Of a stretch of 64,000 bases of DNA, positions 41,251 through 51,853 are shown in pieces (the first letter of the stretch is position 1; the number at the start of each line of letters is the position of its first letter). The notes below the pieces were generated by a model that ran no database searches, was not told where the DNA came from, and saw nothing but the letters and a program-made list of their open reading frames with translations. Source of the DNA: Silene conica (Eukaryota; Streptophyta; Magnoliopsida; Caryophyllales; Caryophyllaceae); contig CM055311.2 of NCBI GenBank assembly GCA_029255685.2, forward strand, positions 20,827,703-20,891,702, written 5' to 3'. The position numbers and the translations under genes are program-made.

Positions 41251-42786
41251 ATGCCTCCATCTCGTGCAACCCGATCTCAACAAAAGAAGCCTTCACCCCC
41301 TTCACCGACTTCGTCACCCCCACCATCTCCAACACCGATAGCCACCGCCGCACCACCATCTGACAAAGGCAAACGACGAAAACTCAACCGCTCATCTCCT
41401 TCCATTCCTGATGACATGCATGAAATGAGTTCTCCCTCTCGACATTCGCGTCCCCTGTTTTCCGAATATTCAATCGAAGCTACTAGGGAGGGTCTTGAGA
41501 AAGTACGTATGACCAAACAAGAAGGTACGTTAATTGATCGAGTTTTACCTTACGCCATTCATGCGGGTCGGTTTTATCCTAAATCGTGGGTCAGTGGGTC
41601 AAAATCTTTGCGTTTCTTTAAAGATTTTCTCACGTATCAAGGATGGGAATATATAAGTGAATTCTCGGGTTTGTTGTTTCCTATAGAGTTGGTTCAATTC
41701 TTTGCTTCTGTTAAACCTTGTGATGATGGTATTAAGGGTGTTGTGAATGGTCAAGACGTTGTTGTAACTAAGTCGGATATTTGTGAAATCTTTAAGCTTG
41801 ATCAAGACGGGTTAGTTCTTGACCCAAGAAAGGAATGGAGTGTAGTTACTAAAGATCAAAAATTGGTGATTAAAAAATATTTCGATGACGAAGCTACTGA
41901 GGTTTCTCCACTGCTCACTGTCAATTTTAACCCAAAATTGAAGTTCTTCTTGAACTTTTTATGGAATACTGTATTACCTCGTCGGGGTGGTCGGGATAAA
42001 CTTGCTAGTGTTGAGGCCATAGTGTTGTATAGCTGGTTGGAGGGACAGAAAGTTGATTTGGCATCTCTTATTTGCCATAAAATCTGTCAAGTTTCAAATG
42101 TTCTTGTTAAAGAGAAATTTTGCTCTACAATCGACATCCCATATGGAATGTGGGTATCCGAATTAATGCTTAAAAAGGGTGTTGTTGATAATGCTAGTTT
42201 CGGAATTAAGTCAAAAGATGCTATGGGTGATCGTTTGTTGAAGTTAATGGGTATTTTCTTTAATGGTACCGATCTTTCGTTTGGTAAGGCTGTTGGTCAG
42301 GAAGCTGCTTCGACTCCATCCCCTCTCTTTGCCAATCTTGAGGCAAAAATGGATAAGGTCATTGATTTGTGTGAAGGGCAGAAGTGTTCTGGTGAGGCAG
42401 GGAGTAATGGTAAGAAGAGAGTACGTGATTTTGAGGATGATGTTCACGAATGGATGAACAAGGTTGATAAACACTTAGTTAAAATTGGTTCAGAGGTGTC
42501 AGTTGTGTGCTCGGAATTGCTCAGCATTAGTGATCGACTTTCCTTCATTACGACTCAGGGAGGAGCCATGGTTAGGGATCATGGGTTACTAAGGGAAGAC
42601 GCATCTCAAGCACTCGAGGCCGTCAAAGCACTATCCCTCAAAGTGCTCAACTTTGAAATTTCACTCAATGCTCAAGGGAGAAACGTATCAAGTTGTTTGG
42701 ACAGGCTGGAGTCACTTGAGTATCGTACCCGACCCGATTATGTGAATCCCTATGCAAAGAATCCGGGTTCAAGCTCTCGTTCGTGA
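41251..42786 (+). CDS. Copia G third ORF, envelope-position protein, 511 aa
   Basis: Intact frame with ATG in a good context (AAAAATGCC). Its N-terminus is rich in Pro and Ser (residues about 14-36) and then basic. The central part contains YPKSWVSG, SEFSGLLFP and LNFLWNTVLPRRGG, resembling the plant transposon domain also seen in the Athila second ORF. The C-terminal region is predicted helical. No clear signal peptide or transmembrane helix is visible, so 'envelope-like' refers to position and lineage, not shown function. SIRE elements characteristically carry such an ORF. It was kept open in a young element. Confidence 0.85.
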   Translation: MPPSRATRSQQKKPSPPSPTSSPPPSPTPIATAAPPSDKGKRRKLNRSSPSIPDDMHEMSSPSRHSRPLFSEYSIEATREGLEKVRMTKQEGTLIDRVLPYAIHAGRFYPKSWVSGSKSLRFFKDFLTYQGWEYISEFSGLLFPIELVQFFASVKPCDDGIKGVVNGQDVVVTKSDICEIFKLDQDGLVLDPRKEWSVVTKDQKLVIKKYFDDEATEVSPLLTVNFNPKLKFFLNFLWNTVLPRRGGRDKLASVEAIVLYSWLEGQKVDLASLICHKICQVSNVLVKEKFCSTIDIPYGMWVSELMLKKGVVDNASFGIKSKDAMGDRLLKLMGIFFNGTDLSFGKAVGQEAASTPSPLFANLEAKMDKVIDLCEGQKCSGEAGSNGKKRVRDFEDDVHEWMNKVDKHLVKIGSEVSVVCSELLSISDRLSFITTQGGAMVRDHGLLREDASQALEAVKALSLKVLNFEISLNAQGRNVSSCLDRLESLEYRTRPDYVNPYAKNPGSSSRS

Positions 42787-43446
42787 TCAATCCTCTCCGT
42801 CTCTGATTGTTCGAAAATTGGTTGGATTGTTGTTATTTTGTTCTAAGTCCGGTGGTGGACTTTTAAACTCTTTTGTCTTATGGCCCAATCCCTAACCTAG
42901 CCCATTAAGGAATCCGAGGCCTTACCGTTTTTTTTTGCCTTCTCTCGGATTTCCTAATCTTAGCATGGCCCAACTTATTAATATCTTTTGCAGGCCCAGT
43001 TATCCAATTCCACTAGCCGGCCCAATTTTCTTTACAACACTATTACTTCTTCATTCGGCCCATTGGCTTAGTATTTTGGATTGATTGTGTATATTTTTTA
43101 ACATTCCGTATGTGGTTATGTGATATTTTCTATGTTCATAATATTTCGACTCGTTTATATGCTTACTTATGCTTCGTACGTATATTATTCTAGTCGTTTC
43201 ATGTCTTTGTTCTCATCTTTTCGATGATGTCAAGAGGGGGAAATATGCGACTTAGATTAGAATTTGCCTAAGCTTGCTCCTTGTCGTAATTCATTGTCTC
43301 TTAGGGTCCTTAAAGGATATGGGTTAGATAGAAGATAGAAACCCTAAGTGACTCTTTGCTATGAATGACCCTTATTATATTGAGGGGGAACATACACTTA
43401 GACACGAAATCTAAGAGAGACTTGCCATCATCAAAAATGGGGAATT
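42787..43446 (+). other. 3' untranslated region and repeated polypurine tracts of G
   Basis: No ORF. Purine-rich tracts AAGAGGGGGAAAT (about 43228), TTGAGGGGGAACAT (about 43380) and AAAAATGGGGAATT just before the LTR at 43447. The last is the likely primer. Confidence 0.75.
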
Positions 43447-44937
43447 TGTTGAACCATATATTCAAATATATATATAGTATATATGTTTATGTTTTGATAA
43501 TGACAAGTCTAGCTATTTATATATTATATACTCGTATGTATAATCGTGTGCTAAGTGTACAGAACATTAGTAACAAGATCTAATCAATCAAGTATAAAAG
43601 ATTCAAGCATATTAGTCAATAAATTGACTAAGTCGAAGATTGATAGAAGATCACAAGCGCGCATAATGAACTAAAGTTATATTCATCAACTATAACTTTA
43701 GTACAAGATGGATTCAAGTTATAGCTCGTAGCTATAACTCTATATCATGAAGAAATGATCAAGACTTATGTGTGTTTTAGTTGAAACAATTGTTTCCTAA
43801 TTTGTGTCGTGTAGGTATTAGTGTTTAAATGGTATTCTATTTAAATATAGAATTGTTAATCTTAATAGGATTATATAAAATATTTTTTAGTTAAATAAGA
43901 AATAAATAATTGTCTTATGAGATAATTATTTATTACTAAAATAAACTAAAGATTTTTTATATGATTTTAATTGTCAAATTATATAATCTAAGATTTAGTT
44001 TGTTTCGATTTTGGAAATTGTGTGATATGTCACATTACCATAAATCGTGTAGGACTTACTTAAATAAATATTATGTATTTATTTAATGTCCTAAATAAAC
44101 TAAGATTATATTATGGTAATATATTTTATTATCTTTGACATGATTTAGGAAGTTGATTTAATAAGGATACTAATTGTTTATTATATAAAGATCTTTCCTA
44201 AATATGAATTAGGAAATTAATTCCTTATATAATACATATAGTATATTATTAAATCTTTCCTAAATATATTAAGATTAGATTTAAGGTAGTATTACTAAAA
44301 GACTAGTATTCTAGTTTAAGTAATATTCCTAAATCATCTAGGGTTTAAATTACCTAGATACATATTCTATATAAATAGACTACCTATGACACATTAATCT
44401 ACACGAAATACACAACACACATACACGCATATCAAGAGAGAACCGCCGTTCATATATTCTTCAAGATCGAGCTTTTAATTGTCAAATCCGATTCAAGATT
44501 CAAGTGCTCAAGCATTGATCTTATTCATTCAAAATTGTGACACCAAGAAAACATTGAAGACTTTATCTTATTTACGTAAGATAGATTGAGTATTTAGCGG
44601 TACTCGTTGTAAGACAAATATTTAACGGTATTTGTCGTAGCTAGATATTTAACGGTATCTAGATTGAGTTGTGACTAACATCAAAGTCGCACGAGTAGGG
44701 TTGATAAAATTGTAATCCAGAGTTGGTACTAATTTTATTAATCGAGAATAGTGGACGTAGGTCTCAGAGTGTGAGACTGAACCACTTCAAAAATATCGTG
44801 TCTCTACTTTATTATTGCTCTACTCAACGATCATCATACAACTACACACACATCGAAGAAGATTCCGAAAAGAAGGCATACTCAATTCAACCCCCCCCCC
44901 CCCCCTTCTTGAGTATATCATATCAATAGACTCTTCA
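43447..44937 (+). repeat. 3' LTR of copia G
   Basis: 1491 bp. Matches 33480-34968 except for two substitutions seen by eye and two extra C in the C run. Followed by the GGAGC target copy. Confidence 0.95.
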
Positions 44938-47900
44938 GGAGCACTTGATGAACATAGCCAATCAAAGAACTAGCTCTCCAGCTAGTTTTGAGGGACCCAT
45001 GGAGACGCTGAACGTCATAAATCTAAGGAGTGGTCGTGTTTGTGAAGAAGCAACTCAAGAGGATGATCCAGCCGAGATTCCGACCAAAGAATCCGATCCC
45101 GTCAAAGGAGCAGGAGGCCGACCGAGCGCTACTGTAAGTCGACCGACCACTGTTCCTGACGTGAGATCAGATTCCGAAAAGAGAAAAAAATCGGATTTTG
45201 CAGACTCTGGTCGACCGACCACTGCTACTGGTCGACCGACCGACGTTCCTGAGCAGAGTGCTGTTTTGACTCCGGAATCGCTGGATCCTTCCTTTATTCA
45301 AGGTATTGCCGAAATTCTACAACTGAAAAAGCCAAAGGTTGCTGATCCTATGGCTAAAGTCACCATTCCTTATCCTGAAAGACTGAAAAATTCAAAGGAG
45401 GATAAGAAATTTGGTAAGTTTTTAGAGATGGTGAAGAATCTTGAGGTAACCATCCCTTTCACTGACTTAATTACCCAGGTACCTTCTTATGCTAAATTCA
45501 TGAAAGATATTTTAAGTCGTAAGAGGAACTTTCAGGACGACGGTGCTGTTGCTCTTGTGGAAGAATGTTATGTTCTTTCACAAGATAACATAACACCCAA
45601 GTTAAAAGACCCAGGTAGTTTTTCCATCCCTTGTACCATAGGTAATCATTTAATAGGGAAAGCCCTTTGTGATCTAGGGGCTAGTGTCAGTGTCATACCT
45701 TATTCTGTATGTGAAAGACTTGGTTTAGGTAGACTTAAAGTCACCAATATTACCGTACAGATGGCTGATAGATTAACCCAAAGACCACTAGGGGTCTTGG
45801 AGGATGTCCCAGTAAAAGTGGGAAAGTTCTTTATTCCTGTGGATTTCGTTGTTTTAGACATTGCTGAGGATAGTCGAATACCTATTATTTTAGGTAGACC
45901 TTTTTTACACACAGCTGGGGCTGTGATAGATGTCAAACGCGGGACCATTACTTTAGAGATTGGGGATGACACTATCGAGTTTAGTCTTGCCCATAAGGCA
46001 ACTATTCCTACTGATGATACTTGTTGTTCCATCGATATTGTAGACAGGAATGTTATCCTTAATTGGAGGGAATCCTTGACCAAGGATCCCTTAGATGATC
46101 TGACGGTTTTGGATAAGTATGCAGGTACTCCAGCTGAGGATGCTGAAAAGCTGGATTTGATAGAAGAAGAGGAAGAGGAATATGAGCTCACTGAAGAAGA
46201 GAATGAGAAGCTCATAAGCCTAGCTAATGCAAGTCTGGTAAACATGTGCTATTCTATAGATACTAATTCTGTTCAGGCAGTTGAGGTAAAAGCACCAGAG
46301 CGTAAGCCACTTCCTCCTAATCTTAAATATGTTTTCTTAGATGATACTGAGCAGTACCCTGCGATTGTTAGCTCTAAACTTAGTCCTGACCAACTTTCTG
46401 CCTTAATGACTGTTCTTAAAAAGAATAGAAAAGCTCTAGGTTATTCTTTGGATGATATTAAGGGCATAAGCCCTGATGTTTGTATGCACAGAATAGATTT
46501 AGAGGAAGGGCATAAGCCTTATAGACAGGGACAGCGTAAATTGAATCCTAAGATGCAGGATGTAGTTATGGCTGAGGTTATGAAGCTTCTTGATGCAGGT
46601 ATTATTTATCCAGTTGGCAACTCTAAGTGGGTTAGACTAGTTCAGGTGGTTCCTAAGAAAGGAGGGACCACAGTGGTTAAAAATGATAAAAATGAGTTAA
46701 TACCAACTAGAGTTGTGACTGGGTGGCGGATGTGCATTGATTATAGACAGTTAAATGCCGCCACCGAGAAAGACCATTTCCCCCTTCCTTTTGTTGACCA
46801 AATGACTGAAAGATTGGCTTCTAATAAATTCTTCTGTTTTCTAGACGGTTATTCAGGTTTCTTCCAGATTCCCATCCATCCTGATGATCAGAGTAAGACT
46901 ACTTTTACATGTCCACAGGGTGTTTTTGCTTATCGCAGGATGCCTTTTGGGTTATGCAATGCTCCTGCTACTTTTCAAAGGTGTATGATGGGTATTTTTT
47001 CAGACTTTATAGAAAACATTATGGAAGTATTTATGGATGATTTCTCTGTTTATGGTAATGCTTTTGATCAATGCTTAGCTAATCTTGATAAAGTCTTGCA
47101 GCGATGTATTGATGTAAACCTTGTCTTAAATTGGGAGAAGTGTCATTTTATGGTTACTGAAGGGGTAGTTTTAGGGCATCTAATTTCAGATAAAGGTATA
47201 CATGTTGATAAAGCAAAGGTGCAAGTGATTGAGCAATTACCCCCTCCTATTAATGTCAAAGGGGTGAGAAGTTTCTTAGGGCACGCAGGTTTTTACAGGC
47301 GTTTCATTAAGGACTTCTCTAAAATTGCTAAACCACTTACACAATTGCTTCTTAAAGATGCCATTTTTGATTTTTCTGATGAGTGCCTTTCAGCTTTTAA
47401 CAGGTTGAAGGAAGCTTTGGTCTCAGCACCAATCATCCAGCCACCAGATTGGGATCTCCCATTCGAGATCATGTGCGATGCTAGTGATTATGCTCTGGGT
47501 GCTGTGCTTGGTCAAAGGAAGAACAAGGCTCTTAATGCTATATACTATGCGAGCCGCAACCTGGATGAGACTCAAGTCAACTATTTCACCACAGAGAAGG
47601 AGATGCTAGCCGTCATATTTGCCTTAGAAAAATTTAGATCATATTTAGTAGGTAATAAGGTAATTGTTTATACTGACCATGCAGCTTTAAAAGGTCTTTT
47701 TCAAAAGAAGGATTCAAAGCCAAGACTTTTAAGGTGGATCCTCCTTCTCCAAGAGTTTGACATTGAGATCAGGGACAAGAAAGGCGCGGAAAACGTGGTA
47801 GCTGACCATTTATCTCGCCTGCAGCTGACTGATGGGGAAGATTCTTTACCTATTGATGATTCGTTTCCTGATGAAAGTTTATTTATCATTAATAGTTCAG

Positions 47901-49201
47901 GTTCTTATCCCCCTCCTTGGTATGCTGATTTTGCTAATTTTGCTGTTACAGGTAAAATCCCTCCTGAGTTGTCTTGGCAACAAAAGAAGAGATTTATGTT
48001 TGATGCGAAACAGTATTTTTGGGATGACCCTTATGTTTTTAAAGAATGCGGAGATGGACTTATCCGGAGATGCGTTCCCCAATGGGAGGTGAAGGACATT
48101 CTGGAAGCATGTCACTCTTCTGCATATGGTGGTCACCACGGTCCATCTAGGACCGTGGCTAAGGTATTACAGTCTGGTTTTTATTGGCCTACTTTACATG
48201 CTGACTGTAGAAATTTTGTAGGTAACTGTGATGCCTGTCAAAGGACTGGGAATGTCTCAAAAAGACATGAGATGCCACAAGTAGGTATTTTAGAGGTTGA
48301 GATTTTTGATGTTTGGGGCATTGATTATCAAGGACCTTTTCCCAGTAGTCAAGGTAACAGGTATATTCTTGTAGCTGTTGATTATGTGTCTAAGTGGGTA
48401 GAAGCTATTGCTACTCCCCACTGTGATGCAAAAGCTGTTATTAAGATGTTTAAAAAAATCATATTCCCTCGTTTTGGTGTCCCTAGGGTTGTCATAAGTG
48501 CTGGAGGTATGCATTTTAAGGAGAAACGCCTAGGTGATTTGTTAAATAAATTCGGTGTCCAACACCGTAGGGGTTTAGCCTATCACCCTCAGACTAGTGG
48601 TCAAGTTGAGATCTCTAATAGAGAACTCAAGGAGACCCTAGCCAAGGTAGTTTCTAAGTCTAGGAAAGATTGGAGCCTAAAACTTGATGATGTTTTACGG
48701 GCCTATAGAACCGCGTTCAAAACTCCAATAGGAATGTCACCATTCAGATTGATTTATGGTAAAACTTGTCATTTACCAGTTGAGTTAGAACGTAAGTCTT
48801 GGTGGGCTATATGTGATCTTAACTTAGACCCTAATCTTTCCCGTGAGAAACGTTTATTGCAGCTCAACGAGTTAGAAGAATTCAGGTTGTTATCCTATGA
48901 CAATGCCGGGATTTATAAGGAGAAAACAAAGCGCTGGCATGACAAGAGAATCATTAGACGTGATTTTCAGGTAGGTGATAGGGTGCTGCTTTTTAATGCT
49001 CGTATTCGTCTTTTTCCTGGTAAGCTGAAATCCAGGTGGAGCGGACCCTACACCGTCACAGCTGTCTCAAAATTCGGGTCAATCGAATTAGAAACCTCAT
49101 CTGGTGAGAGGTTCAAAGTCAATGGCCAATATGTGAAGCACTTCCGAGGAGAAAATGAGTATGTCGGAAAAGTCGAAGTTTCTTACTTTGACCCCTTTTA
49201 G
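44938..49201 (+). pseudogene. Athila F pol: protease, reverse transcriptase, RNase H, integrase
   Basis: Continues F gag in phase and stays open for about 1418 codons. Counting from 44945: a linker with two module pairs encoding GRPT repeats (residues 58-100); protease with [12 protein letters not shown] (Asp near 243); reverse transcriptase with [11 protein letters not shown] and [10 protein letters not shown] (near 694-699); RNase H with [10 protein letters not shown]; integrase zinc region HHGPSRT and CDACQRT; and a core with Asp1127 and Glu1222. The position of the second catalytic Asp holds Ala (GCT at 48500-48502, in [10 protein letters not shown]), with exact DD35E spacing. The reading frame is therefore intact but the integrase should be inactive. 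A chromodomain is not seen. Confidence 0.93.
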
Positions 49202-50422
49202 GATGCTCCTTAGAAGGTAAAAGGTCGTGCGGGACCTCTTAAACCAGCGCTACACGGGAGGCAACCCGTGCTTTAGTCTAAATTTACGTTTTTCTTCCTT
49301 ATTTTTCGTTTTATCCTCAGGTGGAAATTGAAATCTCTGCAGAAAAAAAAAAACGGGTAAAAGGTACAGTGGTCGACCGACCGACTTTTCTGGTCGACCG
49401 ACCAGACTGACAACTTCATGTACTTTTTCTGGCAGAGTAAGTAAAATTGCAAAGCAGGTAAAAGGTACAGTGGTCGACCGACCGACTTTTCTGGTCGACC
49501 GACCACGAAATTTTTTACGGTTTTATTTTTTTTCAGAATCAGTGTCACGGGTCTGTTGTGTTTTGAACATACAATTATTGCTTTCACCTATTCATTCTAC
49601 CAGCACTCCCTCTCTCTCATAAAACCCTAAAAACTATTCACCCACCTTCCTCCTTCACCATTTTACTTACTTTCTTTCATTTTTCACCTTCAAGGTATGC
49701 TTTCTTCCATTTTCTTTCTCTCTTTTTAGTTTTCTACCTTCTTATTTTCGTTTTAGGTAGTATTAGTTTATCTTTTTAAGTTCAATTTTGCTCTTAATTC
49801 CATTTTCATGCTTGTTTATGTGTTCTTTATCTTAGTTTTCTTCTTCTTCTTGAGTTTATATGCTTAGATCTGTAAATTTTGGGTGATTTTGTGCTGATTA
49901 GGATAATTTAATTCTTCCTTATAAATTTTTGCCTTTTTCCGCGCGAAATTCAAACCGCGAAAACCGACCGTTGCACTGTTCACAGTCGACCGACCGGAAA
50001 CGGAGGTCGGCCGACTGAAATTTGAATTTTCTGGGTTTTTATTTACAGATCTGGTTTTTTTTCTGACGAATGTCGGTCGACCGACCGGAAACAGAGGTCG
50101 GCCGACCTAGGCCGTGTTTTTCCTGAGTTTAATTGTTATGCAGTTTCCGAACTTCTCTCGTTTAATGGTCGACCGACCTGGTTTTACGGTCGACCGACCA
50201 TAACTGCATTTTTCCTGAGTTTTTCAGTTTCTGATTTCCTGTTGCAGCAGAAAATACAGACCGTCTTGAAAAATCTGGTCGACCGACTGGCTCCTGTAGT
50301 CGGCCGACCAGAGCTGTGACAAAAATTTCTGTTTTTGCAATTTTTCGTGCCTAATTTTGTTAAAGCAATGTTTTCATATGCCCATAAGACTTATATCTTT
50401 ATTTGAACTTTTCAGATTTACG
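49202..50422 (+). other. F region between pol and second ORF, with putative intron and six module pairs
   Basis: Begins with the hairpin CACGGG, AGGCAA, CCCGTG (49253-49270), a GGGAGGCAACCC motif I recall from Athila elements at this place. Module pairs with 9-nt spacers start at 49371/49392, 49472/49493, 49984/50005, 50075/50096, 50167/50188 and 50277/50298. The first two lie in a roughly 101-bp direct duplication. A plausible intron runs from CAAG/GTATGC (49695) to TTTTCAG (50415), ending 7 nt before the next ATG. ATAAAA near 49619 with a CT-rich stretch after it could be an internal promoter. Confidence 0.75.
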
Positions 50423-51853
50423 ATGTCTAGCCGTGATCAAGGTGGGAAGCGCGCACGCACTTCGGGTACAAGCACTTCTAGAGGGCGTGTCTCTAGGACG
50501 AGAGGTCTAGCAGTTCAGGACACGGATAGTTTACCGAACTATCCACAGATCACTTTCAGCTCTCCGGCCCAGAAGGCCCGATTCCTCCATCTCACTGCCT
50601 ATTGTGTGGTTGTGGCGACCCGTTTCCTGTGCGTTCCAGCCTTGCATGCTTTGGGATGCCACGACGAGGTAGTATCTATGCTCATTGGGACCGGGTTTGC
50701 AGGACTCGCCACCATGGACGAGATTACCTACCGCCTTCTCACTCTTGAGTTCTTCTCCTCCTTCACCTTTGATTCAGGGGCACTTCACCCCGGCTATGAT
50801 AATTTTTGTATCTCTTTTCGCATGTTCAATGAAACTTATGCTTTAACTTTAACCCAATTTGCTCAAATTTTGGGTCTGTCTTCTGAGGGTCTTACTGATG
50901 ACCCCACGGGGTCGTATTCTGATATGTGGTCCTGTATTTCTGATTCCAGCGATGTGAAAAAGAAAAACAGTACCATCCACCTTCCCACCCCCCGTTATTT
51001 TTTGCGTCTGTTGGCCAACACTGTTTTCGGCCGCAAAGAGTCTCAAAATGTTAACAACATTGAGCTCTCTATTTTGTCTGGTTATCTTAACATCAGACGT
51101 ATGGGTCAGTAGTCTTACAACACTGCTTATTTGGTCGCCTCTCACTTCGTGTCGGTGGGCGAGGGAACTTCACTGACTACTATCGTTTGTGGTGGGCTAG
51201 TCACTCGATTAGCCCGCTCTTTTGTACCCCAGTTCCCTCGCTATGAGGATGCGGTCGACCCTCTCTCCCGGTACATGGACATGGCTTATGTCAGGTCTGT
51301 GCGTTGGGTCAACAGGAGAGATTATTGGAAGATAGACACCTATCTCAGTGATCGCATCCCCATCACCATGGCTCCCCCTATGTTCCCCCTTTCTACTGTT
51401 GTAGGGGAGCCCCGACCACTACTCCCGTCTTACCGCCTCCCGCTTAGGGGAGGCACTTCTAGAGGTTTCAGGGCCCCTGCTCCCGGTGGCCACCATACCA
51501 CACCTGGGACAGGGTACCCATCTGATTTTACTGCTCCTCCTAATGTTTATGTTCCTCCTTTTGTTGATGACAGATCTATGCAACAAATGCTGGCGAGTCT
51601 TTGCACGCAGTTCAGCCAAAAACGGTTGGACGATAGTCTCTTCCAATACCCGGTTTACAGGGAGTATGCCACACAAGGTAGGCTCCCAACCGCCCCGTGG
51701 ACTCACCCCACCTGGTACACACCTCTCGCAGGCGGTCGTGACCATGGTGAAGCTTCAGGCTCTGCCTCAGGAACAGGTGGAGGGTCTGAGGAGGATGGCG
51801 ATGAGGAAGGAGAGGAAGAGGACCCTGAGTTGTTCTTCGACTCAGAGGGCTAG
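50423..51853 (+). pseudogene. Athila F second ORF with one amber stop
   Basis: From ATG 50423 (MSSRDQGGKRARTSGT), basic N-terminus, then the ATHILA-type core with LEFFSSFTFDSG, TPRYFLRLL and VCGGLVTRL, a proline-rich stretch, and an acidic C-terminus (EEDGDEEGEEEDPELFF). TAG at 51110-51112 interrupts the frame after MGQ; the same frame continues to 51853. The stop could be a late mutation or, less likely, a programmed readthrough site. It is homologous throughout to D's ORF (27676 and 56998). The frame is in the place of env in retroviruses; no membrane segment was identified. Confidence 0.88.

Larger units (their letters stand above)
33480..44937 (+). mobile_element. SIRE-like copia element G with a third ORF
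   Basis: LTRs 33480-34968 (1489 bp) and 43447-44937 (1491 bp), exact target duplication GGAGC (33475-33479, 44938-44942), tRNA-Met PBS, large gag, copia pol, then a 511-codon ORF in the envelope position. Large gag with two zinc knuckles, the extra ORF and repeated purine tracts before the 3' LTR fit the SIRE/Maximus lineage. LTRs differ by two substitutions and a C-run length by eye, so this is among the youngest insertions and the deepest nested one. Confidence 0.95.

Noticed and set aside
51110-51112. Programmed readthrough stop in the F second ORF
   Set aside because: Stop suppression is known for an envelope-like ORF in SIRE1, but here the stop is mid-domain and D has no stop at the matching place, so a point mutation is the simpler reading.
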